From Thiomargarita sp. (lineage in GTDB: Bacteria > Pseudomonadota > Gammaproteobacteria > Beggiatoales > Beggiatoaceae), in the NCBI GenBank assembly GCA_020721005.1, contig DYNP01000005.1:62001-126000 (forward strand): DNA of 64,000 bases, read 5' to 3'. The notes below the pieces were generated by a model that saw only the letters and a program-made list of their open reading frames with translations, made no database searches and had not been told where the DNA came from. This document shows positions 9,024-17,778 of the stretch, in pieces; position 1 is the first letter of the stretch; every line of letters starts with the position of its first letter. The translations under genes and the position numbers were made by a program.

Positions 9024-9165
9024 CAATTTTAATCTGAAAAATTTTGAAAGATATAGTAATTTTAGAGGACGTAATTTAAAAATGACGCTGATTTGGGATC
9101 GGGAAAAAAGAGTGGGGTGAGGTCAAAGGTAAATTCAGTGGGGTGGCTCAGGGCAGAGAACACTC
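9024..9165. other. intergenic, no gene seen
   Basis: This stretch lies between the duplicated aceBA promoters and the nifV activator site. Only very short open frames occur on either strand. I see no further repeat or RNA-like fold. Confidence 0.5.
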
Positions 9166-9181
9166 TGTTAGGTTTATTACA
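9166..9181 (+). promoter_or_regulatory. NifA upstream activator site for nifVW
   Basis: TGT, ten bases, ACA (TGTTAGGTTTATTACA) matches the NifA binding consensus exactly. It lies about 85 bases before the -24 element of the nifV promoter, the usual distance for DNA looping to sigma-54 polymerase. Confidence 0.7.
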
Positions 9182-9264
9182 TTGTGGGCAGTATGCAGTT
9201 TCTAAAGGGGGGAATAAACGGCGCCTTTAGTTTTTAATAGCTTGTTTTTACAAGTAATTACGGC

Positions 9265-9280
9265 TGGCATATTGCTTGCT
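9265..9280 (+). promoter_or_regulatory. sigma-54 promoter of nifVW
   Basis: TGGCAT (9265-9270), five bases, then TTGCT (9276-9280) matches the -24/-12 consensus with GG and GC ten bases apart. Transcription should begin near 9291, about 75 bases before nifV. Confidence 0.8.
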
Positions 9281-9365
9281 GATCATCTGAGATTGAGTAA
9301 GGTTATCGATTGTATGATCGAGAGTGTGTAGTGAGTGAAATATTCCTATTGAGGAAATTGAAAGT

Positions 9366-10496
9366 ATGAGGTTACCCAAAACGGTGATTATTGATGATAC
9401 CACTTTAAGGGATGGAGAGCAATCTGCAGGAGTTGCGTTCAGTGTAGCCGAAAAATTGGCGATTGCATGCAGTTTGGACGCATTGGGTATTCCGGAATTG
9501 GAGATTGGGATTCCCGCTATGGGAGCAGAAGAACAAGACAGTATCCGCGCCGTAGCAGCTTTGAAATTGCGGGCCAGATTGTTGGTGTGGAGTCGGATGC
9601 GAGAAGATGATCTGCGGCATTGTCGAAATCTGGGAGTGCAGATGGTGGATTTGTCGATTGCAGTTTCTGATCAACAGATTGAGCGTAAGTTGCACAAGGA
9701 TCGGGCTTGGGTGCTTGAAGCGATTCGGAAGTACACTCAAGCGGCTTTGGAGTTGGGATTGGAGGTGGGAATTGGAGGTGAAGATGCTTCAAGGGCAGAT
9801 TTTGATTTTTTGTTGCAGGTGGCAGAGACGGCTCAGTTGGCTGGGGCTCGACGTTTTCGATTTGCAGATACAGTGGGAATCATGGAGCCGTTTACTGTTT
9901 TCAAGAAGATTCGGCGTTTGAGAAAGGCAGTTGATTTGGAGTTGGAGATGCATGCCCATGATGATTTTGGGTTGGCAACGGCAAATACTTTAGCCGCAGC
10001 TTTAGGGGGGGCTACACATGTGAATACTACAGTGAATGGTTTAGGAGAACGGGCTGGAAATGCTCCGTTAGAAGAGGTAGTTTTGGGATTGCGACGGTTG
10101 TATGGGTTTGAATTGCCGATTGATATGCAGAAATTTCCCATGGTTTCTCAGCAGGTGGCCAAAGCGGCTGGCCGACCTTTGGCTTGGCAGAAGAGTTTAG
10201 TGGGACCGGGAGTTTTTACTCATGAGTCGGGTATTCATGTGGATGGTCTGCTCAAAGATCCTTTGAATTATCAAGGGCTTGATCCGGCTGAGTTGGGTCG
10301 CCAGCATGAGTTTATTTTGGGTAAGCATTCTGGGACTCGGGGAGTGGTTCGAGAATATGCCAAGTTGGGCATTAAGTTGGATAGGGAACAGGCGCATTTG
10401 ATTTTGGCGCAGGTGAGAAGAATGGTGACTCAAACGAAGCAGCATCCCACGCCATTGGAATTGGAGCAATTGTATCTGGGACTGTGTCAATGTTAG
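9366..10496 (+). CDS. nifV: homocitrate synthase NifV
   Basis: The protein has 376 residues and joins acetyl-CoA with 2-oxoglutarate to form homocitrate, the organic ligand of the nitrogenase iron-molybdenum cofactor. It opens with the DRE-TIM signature ([18 protein letters not shown], about residues 8-26) and has the metal-binding [16 protein letters not shown] further on. Its length and the nifW partner favour NifV over the related 2-isopropylmalate and lysine-pathway homocitrate synthases. The stop codon overlaps the ribosome binding site of nifW, indicating translational coupling. The -24/-12 promoter and NifA site upstream place it in the nif regulon. Confidence 0.93.
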   Translation: MRLPKTVIIDDTTLRDGEQSAGVAFSVAEKLAIACSLDALGIPELEIGIPAMGAEEQDSIRAVAALKLRARLLVWSRMREDDLRHCRNLGVQMVDLSIAVSDQQIERKLHKDRAWVLEAIRKYTQAALELGLEVGIGGEDASRADFDFLLQVAETAQLAGARRFRFADTVGIMEPFTVFKKIRRLRKAVDLELEMHAHDDFGLATANTLAAALGGATHVNTTVNGLGERAGNAPLEEVVLGLRRLYGFELPIDMQKFPMVSQQVAKAAGRPLAWQKSLVGPGVFTHESGIHVDGLLKDPLNYQGLDPAELGRQHEFILGKHSGTRGVVREYAKLGIKLDREQAHLILAQVRRMVTQTKQHPTPLELEQLYLGLCQC

Positions 10497-10506
10497 GAGG
10501 TGTATG

Positions 10507-10809
10507 ATGTTAGAGGTTGCTTTACAGGAATTGACTTCTGCGGAAGATTTTTTGGATTATTTTGGAATTGAGTATGATATCAGGGTGTTACAGGTGAATC
10601 GTTTGCATATTTTGCAACGTTTTCATGATTATTTGAGACAGGCTCAAGCGGCTGAGATTGAGGGAGAGGCAGAGAAATGGGCAGTTTATCAGCATTGGTT
10701 GAGGCAAGCTTATACTGATTTTGTGCATTCGAATGCGCAGACTGAAAAGGTGTTTAAGGTGTTTAAGCAGGCTGGGAATGGAGGGTGTCAGTGTGGAGGG
10801 AAAATTTGA
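10507..10809 (+). CDS. nifW: nitrogenase-stabilising protein NifW
   Basis: The protein has 100 residues and matches NifW: it begins MLEVALQELTSAEDFLDYFGIEYD and continues VLQVNRLHILQRFHDYL. NifW is reported to associate with the MoFe protein and help protect it from oxygen. Two ATG codons occur in a row at 10504 and 10507. AGGAGG at 10495-10500 is three and six bases away respectively, so the second is the better start. The Shine-Dalgarno sequence overlaps the nifV stop codon. The last residues are glycine- and cysteine-rich (GNGGCQCGGKI), a feature I cannot explain. Confidence 0.88.
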   Translation: MLEVALQELTSAEDFLDYFGIEYDIRVLQVNRLHILQRFHDYLRQAQAAEIEGEAEKWAVYQHWLRQAYTDFVHSNAQTEKVFKVFKQAGNGGCQCGGKI

Positions 10810-10858
10810 GTGATTCAGTTTCCCCTTCTTGTTGATGCAGGAGGAGGAATTGGCAGAT

Positions 10859-10885
10859 TCCCTATCGTTTTGGAATAGATAGGGA
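10859..10885. terminator. possible hairpin after nifW
   Basis: TCCCTAT (10859-10865) pairs perfectly with ATAGGGA (10879-10885) over a 13-base loop. It lies between nifW and a small convergent open frame. There is no T-run, so a terminator role is only possible. Confidence 0.3.
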
Positions 10886-10907
10886 GATCGGGTTGAGGAA
10901 GGGACAG

Positions 10908-11063
10908 TTAATCTGTGGTGAATAGCAGGCTGATGACTTTGTGTTCGCCTTCTTTCAGCAGTCCTTGCAGGGCGATTTCTCCGGTTTTTTGAAAACTGAC
11001 TTGAAATTGCACCTCCTTCAACATAGTTCCTTCAGCGTAGATTTGTTTTTCCATGAATGACAT
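10908..11063 (-). CDS. small conserved-looking protein, 51 residues, unknown
   Basis: This minus-strand frame starts MSFMEKQIYAEGTMLKEV, ends SLLFTTD and has an alternating pattern suggestive of a few beta strands (VQFQVSFQKTGEIALQGLL). No membrane segment or cysteine is present. I do not recognise the family. Support for it being real is that the gap is otherwise too large for this dense region, the residue composition is protein-like, and it ends neatly opposite nifW. Against it, the ribosome binding site is weak. The second ATG, four codons in, is another possible start. Confidence 0.4.
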   Translation of the reverse strand: MSFMEKQIYAEGTMLKEVQFQVSFQKTGEIALQGLLKEGEHKVISLLFTTD

Positions 11064-11393
11064 ACCGATGTACCTAAATATAGTTTAAATGGTTGATGAT
11101 CACTGACGTGATCAAGTTTATAATTTTGAGATGGGGTTTAATGTGAGCAATTTCAATGCCAGATTACCCCAGATCCTCACTTAAATATTTTCCCCCTCCT
11201 TAATTAAGACGGAGCACGGTTTTCTTCTCTGCATCAGGAAATATTCGTTTTTTCTTATCCTAACCGCAGGGAAAATTTTTTCCTTCTTTCTGATTGGAAA
11301 GGAAAAAGAGTTTTCCGCCTGTCTTTTCTTGCTTTATGGTACGAAAAATGCCTAGAGGCACACTCATAATTTTAGTGTGACTTTAATTTAGGC
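11064..11393. other. intergenic region before the Ser/Thr kinase
   Basis: No open frame of note occurs in this stretch. Close to the kinase start there are two nested inverted repeats: the near-palindrome TGCCTAGAGGCA at 11349-11360, and CACACT (11359-11364) with AGTGTG (11374-11379). These could form a regulator site or an RNA hairpin just before the start codon. I could not place a confident promoter. Confidence 0.4.
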
Positions 11394-14018
11394 ATGTACT
11401 CATATAATCCCCATTTTTTTTCCAGACTGATTCAACGTGACGTCTTGCTGTCCCTGCTACTGACTTTAGGGTTAGTGGCGTTGGGCTACTTTGGCTATTT
11501 ACGTCCTCTCGAACAAGTGGCTTATGCCGGATCAGTACGAATTTTGGCGAAACCCTTCCCCGAAGAGGTCGTATTGATTGCCATTGATCCGGCAAGTCTC
11601 AGTGAATTTGGAGAATTGCCTTGGTCAAGATCAATTTACGCGCAATTGTTGGATTTGATAGCCCCTCATTGTAGAGTAATCGGTTGGCATGCGGATCTGA
11701 CTCATCCTCAAGCAACATTTGAACAGGCTTCGTTAAAGGATTTATTTTCCAAGTACACTGAGTCCAAATTGCGCTATTTGCGGGAAAATTCTCCTCCTAT
11801 TGAGGAGATACCCAGTCTGTTAAACCAAATCCGTTCTCGTCTTCCTCAATCTAAAAAATGGGTGGAGATGCTCCTTAATCAATGGCCCCCGTATGAGTCA
11901 CAGTTACGGGAGTTACCGGCTACTTTGTCGGATTTTGAAGCAGAGTTGTTACAGACCTTGCAGAGTGGGGATCAAAAATTGGTGGCCAGTTTGCGAACTC
12001 ATGCGCATCTGATCATCAGTACTCCTCTTTTTGAAATTCATCCTTCCTCAGGGGTTTTTAAACCCACTCAGTCCTTGACCAATCATAGGGTTAAGGCAGT
12101 CCATACTCCATTCAGTAGCAATCACTTGAGACAACCGATCACAGCTCCAATACAGCCGCCGCATCTTTTATTCTCAGAAGCCGCAGCCCATATTGGAGTG
12201 ACCGCAAATGGCAGTGCCACCTTTCCCAAGTGGTCGTTGGTAATACGGGAAGGTGAGGATTATTACCCCAGTTTTCCCTTATTAGTTGCCATGAAGAGTT
12301 TGCAATTGGCCCCCTCCGATTTGGAGGTGGTTTTGGAAAAAGGTTTACGTATGGGCGATTTGCGCATTCCTACGGATGCCCACTTGCAAATGTTGCCTTA
12401 TTATTATACTCCATCTACCTTACCCACTTTCAGCTTTTCCGAAGTATTAGAAGGCAGAGTACCATTAACTGCTTTTCAAGATAAAATTGTCTTGTTGGGA
12501 AATACGGCCCGTTTTTACACGGAAACAGAGCTCAGTCCCTTTGGGGAACTGCCCAAAATAACGGCTATGGCTCATCAAGTGGCAACCTTGATTAACCAAG
12601 AGGGGCTGTTGACTCCAGCTTGGGCTTGGCTTTTGCAGATGGCTTGTATTGCCTTGATTACCGTATTCAATGGTACGTTACTATTCCGACTCTCCTTAAA
12701 GGTAGCCCTGTTATGGACCCTATTTCTCAGTGTTAGCTTGATTGTTGGCCAGTTGTTTTTATTCGAAAGGCAATTATCGGTACAATTAATGCTACCTTTA
12801 TGTTTAGTGATTGCCAGCTATGGAATTCACGTAATCAAGTACTTTTTTACTGCTTATCAGGATATTTATCATTCTTTGCCGGAATCAGTAGAAAGCAATC
12901 GCCTATTGGGTCTGGCTTACCAAGGTCAGGGACTGTTGGACTTGGCTTTTGATCGATTTCGCCTGTGCCCAACGGATGACAATAAATTGGGTTTATTGTA
13001 CAACTTAGCCTTGGATTATGAATTGAAACAGCAACCTCGTCGGGCAATGGCCGTCTATCGTTACCTGTTACATGAACACCATGACTATCGGGATGCTGAA
13101 CAACGTCTGGAAAAGTTGCGCCAAATTAGCACTTCTTTACTGAGAGCAGATCAACGCTTCCGCAATTGGGTACAAGAGGGAGAAGAAAAATTTAAATTGG
13201 GACGTTATCTCATTGAAAGGGAACTGGGCAAAGGGGCAATGGGAGTAGTTTACTTGGGAAGAGACCCTAAACTCAATCGATGGGTCGCCCTCAAAACTTT
13301 ACCCCTAAGTCAAGAATTTGTAGAAGAAGAATTGGAAGAAGCACTCATTCGCTTCATTCGAGAAGCCACGGCTGCCGCCCGCCTCAAACACCCCAATATC
13401 ATCTCAATCTATGATGCTGGCGAGGAACAAGATCTTGCGTATATCTCGATGGAATATTTCAAAGGAGGAAATCTAGTGCCCTATACCCAACCAGACCAAT
13501 TGTTACCTGTGCCCACGGTCGTCGATATCACCCTTAAAATTGCAGAAGCTTTAGACTATGCTTGGCAAAATGGAGTAGTGCATCGAGACATCAAACCCGC
13601 CAACATCATGTATAATCCAGTTGATGAGCTCCTCAAAATCACCGATTTTGGCATTGCCCGCCTCACCGATGGCAGCAAAACCAAAACCGGCGTCATTCTG
13701 GGCACCCCTTCTTACATGTCACCAGAACAACTCCAAGGCAAGATTGTCGACGGACGATCTGACCTCTATTCCTTAGGAATAATGAGTTACCAACTGCTCA
13801 CTGGCCAACTGCCTTTCCAAGCTGACACCATGGCCACCCTCATGTTTAAAATTGCCAATGAAACCCCAGCGCCCCTCCGAACTTTAAGACCTGAACTGCC
13901 CAACAGTCTAGAACACATCATCCATAAAATGCTGCAAAAACAGCCCGACCAACGCTATCATAACGGCAGACAACTTGCTCAGGCATTAAGGGACTGTCTC
14001 ATCAGTGGGGAACACTAG
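11394..14018 (+). CDS. CHASE2-domain Ser/Thr protein kinase
   Basis: The protein has 874 residues. An N-terminal membrane helix (about 15-35) is followed by a large extracytoplasmic CHASE2 sensor domain (about 45-400), then two or three membrane helices (about 405-490). A helical TPR-like linker (about 500-590) leads to a eukaryotic-type kinase domain (about 603-870). Kinase landmarks are LGKGAMGVVYLG, Lys634 in WVALKTL, HRDIKPAN with Asp732 and DFG with Asp751; it is an RD kinase, so activation-loop phosphorylation is likely. It is followed within two bases by its probable phosphatase. The pair sits between the nifVW and nifB operons, so a role in nitrogen or redox signalling is possible but unproven. 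The signal sensed is unknown. Confidence 0.9.
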   Translation: MYSYNPHFFSRLIQRDVLLSLLLTLGLVALGYFGYLRPLEQVAYAGSVRILAKPFPEEVVLIAIDPASLSEFGELPWSRSIYAQLLDLIAPHCRVIGWHADLTHPQATFEQASLKDLFSKYTESKLRYLRENSPPIEEIPSLLNQIRSRLPQSKKWVEMLLNQWPPYESQLRELPATLSDFEAELLQTLQSGDQKLVASLRTHAHLIISTPLFEIHPSSGVFKPTQSLTNHRVKAVHTPFSSNHLRQPITAPIQPPHLLFSEAAAHIGVTANGSATFPKWSLVIREGEDYYPSFPLLVAMKSLQLAPSDLEVVLEKGLRMGDLRIPTDAHLQMLPYYYTPSTLPTFSFSEVLEGRVPLTAFQDKIVLLGNTARFYTETELSPFGELPKITAMAHQVATLINQEGLLTPAWAWLLQMACIALITVFNGTLLFRLSLKVALLWTLFLSVSLIVGQLFLFERQLSVQLMLPLCLVIASYGIHVIKYFFTAYQDIYHSLPESVESNRLLGLAYQGQGLLDLAFDRFRLCPTDDNKLGLLYNLALDYELKQQPRRAMAVYRYLLHEHHDYRDAEQRLEKLRQISTSLLRADQRFRNWVQEGEEKFKLGRYLIERELGKGAMGVVYLGRDPKLNRWVALKTLPLSQEFVEEELEEALIRFIREATAAARLKHPNIISIYDAGEEQDLAYISMEYFKGGNLVPYTQPDQLLPVPTVVDITLKIAEALDYAWQNGVVHRDIKPANIMYNPVDELLKITDFGIARLTDGSKTKTGVILGTPSYMSPEQLQGKIVDGRSDLYSLGIMSYQLLTGQLPFQADTMATLMFKIANETPAPLRTLRPELPNSLEHIIHKMLQKQPDQRYHNGRQLAQALRDCLISGEH

Positions 14019-14019
14019 A

Positions 14020-14835
14020 ATGACCATAGAATACACCTATTGCACAGACCCCGGCCAAGTTCGCCATCACAATGAAGACAGTCTCACTGTCGATCACAGC
14101 CTGGGTCTGGCCCTGTTAGCTGACGGTATGGGAGGACATCAAGCAGGAGAAGTGGCCAGTCAAATGGCTATAGAAGTTATCATTGAACAGATTCAGCAAA
14201 CCAATAAAAAACACCCGTTGGAAAAACAACTGTCCCACCGTGCCTATCATACCGCCTCTATTCTCCTGGAACAAGCCATCAACAAAGCCAATCAACTCAT
14301 CTATGAAACTGCAGAACAACAACAACACCTACATGGCATGGGCACCACCATTGCAGCCGCCCTTTTTCACGGCAACTGGATCAGTCTAGCCCACATTGGT
14401 GACTCTCGAATTTACCGCTTGCGCGCCAATCAACTCACCCAAATGACCAAAGATCATTCCCTGCGCCAAGAACTCATCGATTGTGGCTTTTACACCCCAG
14501 AAACAGCCCACCAATTCCCCAACAAAAATTTCATCACCCGTGCCCTCGGCGTTGCTCCAAAAGTCAGCGTAGATATTCAAGAACATAACACCCATCCTAA
14601 GGATATTTACCTACTGTGCTCAGATGGGCTCAACGACATGCTTAAAGACGAAGAAATCCAAAACATACTGTTGCAACACACTGATTCCCTTGAGAGTGCT
14701 GCCCGGGAACTGATCACGGCTGCCAATCAAAAAGGGGGAAAAGACAATATCTCAGTCATCCTGATTAGGCCCCCTCATGAACCCATCTCCCCCCTAAAAC
14801 AACTGTTAAATCAACTACTAAGCTGGTGGAAATAA
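14020..14835 (+). CDS. PP2C-family Ser/Thr protein phosphatase
   Basis: The protein has 271 residues and the metal-binding motifs of the PP2C/PppA family: RHHNEDS near the start, LLADGMGGHQAGEVAS, HIGDSRIYRL, LCSDGLNDML and GGKDNISVILI. It should remove phosphates placed by the adjacent kinase, forming a reversible switch. The frame is open to 14005, but the ATG at 14020 follows the kinase stop by one base and has a GGGG ribosome site, so I chose it. The two genes are surely co-transcribed. Confidence 0.93.
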   Translation: MTIEYTYCTDPGQVRHHNEDSLTVDHSLGLALLADGMGGHQAGEVASQMAIEVIIEQIQQTNKKHPLEKQLSHRAYHTASILLEQAINKANQLIYETAEQQQHLHGMGTTIAAALFHGNWISLAHIGDSRIYRLRANQLTQMTKDHSLRQELIDCGFYTPETAHQFPNKNFITRALGVAPKVSVDIQEHNTHPKDIYLLCSDGLNDMLKDEEIQNILLQHTDSLESAARELITAANQKGGKDNISVILIRPPHEPISPLKQLLNQLLSWWK

Positions 14836-14848
14836 AATCAATTCCCTC

Positions 14849-15457
14849 TTATTCCTGCTCCTGAATCACATCGGCCCCAGCAGGGGGAGTAAAAATAAAC
14901 AACCCCTCATCCAACTGTTGACCACTCACCATCTGCCCAAAACTGATGACCGTTGTCTGATGCAGATTATCCACCAACTCCAAACTATGTAAAGAATCAT
15001 TCAAGATCCCAATTCTCATCAAACTGAATTGAGCCTGCGCATCTTTGGGCACCAACTCAAAACGCACCACCTCTCCCCGCGACGCCAAGGCATTCACAAA
15101 AAAATCCTCCTCAATACCCTGCCCTCGACTCAATAAAAACGCCGGCGTTTTCCCCAACGTCTTATCCAAAGTTCGAATCGTCACCTGATCCAAATCCTTA
15201 TCATACACCCATACCTGTTTCCCATCAGCCACAATCAACTGCTGATAAGGCTGCTGATAATCCCAATGAAACTTATTAGGGCGCTCCAAAAACATCTGCC
15301 CACTGGCAGTCTCCAACAATTCCCCCTTTTCAGTGAACAACTTCTGTTCAAACCGACTCTCCAAAGTGGTTAAACTGCCCAAAAAAGTATACAATACCGT
15401 TTGAGCATACCCCCAACCACCCCAACTCCATAACAACAATAAAATAATTACTCTCAT
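14849..15457 (-). CDS. LolA-like outer-membrane lipoprotein carrier
   Basis: The protein has 202 residues with a signal peptide at the N-terminus (MRVIILLLLWSWGGWGYAQ). The mature part shows the LolA fold pattern: repeated aromatic beta strands such as GQMFLERPNKFHWDYQQPYQQLIVADGKQVWVYD followed by L-x-Q-V-T-I. LolA proteins carry lipoproteins through the periplasm, but many paralogues have other lipid-related roles. The frame reaches 15490, yet the ATG at 15457 gives a normal signal peptide and has GTGGGA nine bases before it. It converges on the phosphatase gene 13 bases away. Whether it is the main lolA or a paralogue cannot be told here. Confidence 0.75.
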   Translation of the reverse strand: MRVIILLLLWSWGGWGYAQTVLYTFLGSLTTLESRFEQKLFTEKGELLETASGQMFLERPNKFHWDYQQPYQQLIVADGKQVWVYDKDLDQVTIRTLDKTLGKTPAFLLSRGQGIEEDFFVNALASRGEVVRFELVPKDAQAQFSLMRIGILNDSLHSLELVDNLHQTTVISFGQMVSGQQLDEGLFIFTPPAGADVIQEQE

Positions 15458-15490
15458 CTTCAATTTCCCACTCGTTAACAAAATGATCAT

Positions 15491-15726
15491 GACCGCACCT
15501 CAATAAAACCAATTACTGACCCTTATCATCTCAAAAGCACAACCATTTGTCAACCCAATCCCCACTGCACAAATATCCAACCTCTGACAATTCATTCCCC
15601 ATTCCCATGCGCAATTGTGGAAACAAAGAAACATCGAAACTTACCCTAACCAATCCCATTTAACCTCCCCATAAAATACCCCAAATATCCCAACCTCTTA
15701 GCAACTGTAAATCCCGCCCAATGCAT
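15491..15726. other. intergenic upstream of nifB, no gene seen
   Basis: This is an AC-rich stretch with no convincing open frame on either strand. It separates the divergent LolA-like gene from the nifB control region. Confidence 0.4.
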
Positions 15727-15742
15727 TGTTTACTTACTCACA
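15727..15742 (+). promoter_or_regulatory. NifA upstream activator site for nifB
   Basis: TGTTTACTTACTCACA is TGT, ten bases, ACA, an exact NifA site. It lies about 85 bases before the -24 box of the nifB promoter, the same arrangement as at nifV. Confidence 0.7.
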
Positions 15743-15825
15743 ACCCCCATCGTACAAGCAGTCATGTTTGCGACAAACCTCCAATTTGATCAAAAAATAC
15801 CCTTAACTATCAATCAATTACGATC

Positions 15826-15841
15826 AGGCACAATCCTTGCT
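15826..15841 (+). promoter_or_regulatory. sigma-54 promoter of the nifB operon
   Basis: AGGCAC (15826-15831), five bases, then TTGCT (15837-15841) gives the invariant GG and GC ten bases apart. The start site should be near 15852, leaving a leader of about 150 bases before nifB. Confidence 0.85.
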
Positions 15842-16005
15842 TTGCCGGGACCTCAAGAATGAGATTAAAGAATCTATTCCCCACGATGCTCCCTCTCAAA
15901 TCCTATACCCTTTAATTATCACTTTAAAGAGTAGTAATAAAAAATTTAATACCCAACTCACCATTCCCTTACTCTGTCCAACCCCAGAACTCCAGAGAAC
16001 TGAAG

Positions 16006-17451
16006 ATGATGCCGCCTGCCCCCCCACATTCAACTTGCGAGAATCAAGAGAGTACTTCTATACAGGATAGAATTCACAACCACCCCTGTTACTCTGAAAA
16101 AGCCCACCATCACTACGCTCGTCTCCATCTTGCCGTGGCCCCAGCCTGCAACATCCAATGTAATTACTGCAATAGGAAATATCAATGCGCCAATGAATCA
16201 CGACCTGGCGTGGTCTCGGAACTCCTTACCCCTGCTCAAGCCCTCAAAAAAACCCTCCTGGTCTCCGAAAAACTACCCCAACTTTCTGTAGTAGGCATTG
16301 CCGGTCCCGGCGATCCCCTGGCCAATCCACAACGGGTATTCAGCGTCTTTAAAACCCTAGCCACTCAAGCCCCTGACCTTCGACTCTGTATTTCCACCAA
16401 TGGCCTGGCTCTGCCGGAATGGGTCGACGAATTGGCTCGTTATTCAGTAGAACACGTAACAGTCACCATCAACTGTATAGACCCCGAAATTGGCGCCCAA
16501 ATTTACCCTTGGATTTTTTGGAAAAATCGTCGCTACAAAGGCATTAAAGCCGCCGAAATCCTCCTTGCTCAACAACAAAAAGGCCTGAAAATGCTGGTGG
16601 AACGCGGCATGTTGGTCAAAGTCAACTCCATTCTCATCCCGGGCATCAACGACCATCATCTTCCAGAAGTCAACCGCTTCATCAAACAAACCGGCGCCTT
16701 TTTACACAACATTACCCCACTGATTGCCAAAGCCGAACATGGCACCTACTATGGTCTCACTCGACAACGAGAACCCAGTCCCGAAGAACTATTGACCGTG
16801 CGTCAAATCTGTGGTGAAAACATGAATGTGATGCATCACTGTCGACAATGTCGAGCCGATGCAGTTGGACTGTTGGGAGAAGATCGCAATGCAGAATTCA
16901 CGCTCGCTGACCTTGACAATCACCCAGACATTGACCATCAAGCCGTCATGCAAAAACGAATGCTCGCCAAAACTCAAATTCAAGCTGCATTGACCAATCC
17001 AACTGCCAATTATCATATTCCCTTATCTTCCCTCAAAACCTCCAAGAACTCTTTAAAAAAATACCGTTCCCTACTGGTAGCAGTAGCCACCCGGGGACAG
17101 GGACTCATCAATGAACACTTTGGGCATGCCAAAGAATTTCTGATCTATGAAGCCTCGGCTCAAGAAATCAAACTGTTGCGTGTTCACAAAACTCAACTCT
17201 ATTGCACTGGCCAACAAGAATGTGACGAAGCAGAAACTCGCATGCACAACATTCTCCAAGGACTTGCAGGTTGTGAACTATTACTCTGTGCCAAAATTGG
17301 ATATGCCCCTTGGAAACAACTAGAAGCCGCTGGCATTCAACCCAATAGCGAATATGCCATGGTCCCCATTACCCAAGCCATTGCCAATATCTATGCAGAA
17401 TTCAAGCAAGCCGGCAAATTAACCCTTTCCTCTCAACAACAAGCCAGTTAA
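16006..17451 (+). CDS. nifB: nitrogenase cofactor biosynthesis protein NifB with NifX-like domain
   Basis: The protein has 481 residues. NifB is a radical-SAM enzyme that fuses two 4Fe-4S clusters and inserts the carbide to make NifB-co, the core of all nitrogenase cofactors. The SAM-cluster cysteines are at 48, 52 and 55 (CNIQCNYC) in VAPACNIQCNYCNRKYQCAN. VVGIAGPGDPLANP and HHCRQCRADAVGLLG are further family signatures. Residues from about 345 form a NifX/NafY-like domain (VAVATRGQGLINEHFGHA) that binds the cofactor in two-domain NifB proteins. Two adjacent ATG codons (16006, 16009) are possible starts. It heads an operon with a ferredoxin, NifO and a flavodiiron protein. Confidence 0.95.
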   Translation: MMPPAPPHSTCENQESTSIQDRIHNHPCYSEKAHHHYARLHLAVAPACNIQCNYCNRKYQCANESRPGVVSELLTPAQALKKTLLVSEKLPQLSVVGIAGPGDPLANPQRVFSVFKTLATQAPDLRLCISTNGLALPEWVDELARYSVEHVTVTINCIDPEIGAQIYPWIFWKNRRYKGIKAAEILLAQQQKGLKMLVERGMLVKVNSILIPGINDHHLPEVNRFIKQTGAFLHNITPLIAKAEHGTYYGLTRQREPSPEELLTVRQICGENMNVMHHCRQCRADAVGLLGEDRNAEFTLADLDNHPDIDHQAVMQKRMLAKTQIQAALTNPTANYHIPLSSLKTSKNSLKKYRSLLVAVATRGQGLINEHFGHAKEFLIYEASAQEIKLLRVHKTQLYCTGQQECDEAETRMHNILQGLAGCELLLCAKIGYAPWKQLEAAGIQPNSEYAMVPITQAIANIYAEFKQAGKLTLSSQQQAS

Positions 17452-17454
17452 AAC

Positions 17455-17694
17455 ATGGCATTCTCTATAATCGACTCTTGCATCAACTGTTGGGCCTGTC
17501 AACCATTGTGCCCAACCCATGCCATTTACGAGGCTCAACCTCATTTCCTGATCACCGCTTCTCAATGCACCGAATGTGCTGGCCACTATGCAGACCCCCA
17601 ATGTGCCAGCATCTGCCCAGTAGAAGGCGCCATTCTCGACTCTACTGGACACGCCCTAAATCCCTTAGGCTCCTTAACCGGTTTACCTGCTTAA
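17455..17694 (+). CDS. fdxN: 2[4Fe-4S] ferredoxin of the nifB operon (FdxN type)
   Basis: The protein has 79 residues with two cluster motifs: CINCWACQPLCP near the start and CTECAGHYADPQCASICP in the middle. The longer second motif is typical of the ferredoxins encoded right after nifB. Such FdxN proteins supply electrons to NifB for cofactor assembly. The start codon follows the nifB stop by three bases, so the two are co-translated. Gene identity rests on the context and motif spacing. Confidence 0.88.
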   Translation: MAFSIIDSCINCWACQPLCPTHAIYEAQPHFLITASQCTECAGHYADPQCASICPVEGAILDSTGHALNPLGSLTGLPA

Positions 17695-17778
17695 CCTATT
17701 CTTTTTACAAACAAATAGAATGGGAATTTAAAACTGATAAATGATTGATTTGCCGTTAACTTTTGAGGAAATAACAGT

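Noticed and set aside
15837-16070. Open frame of 77 codons before nifB
   Set aside because: It begins inside the -12 box of the nifB promoter and overlaps nifB in another frame.
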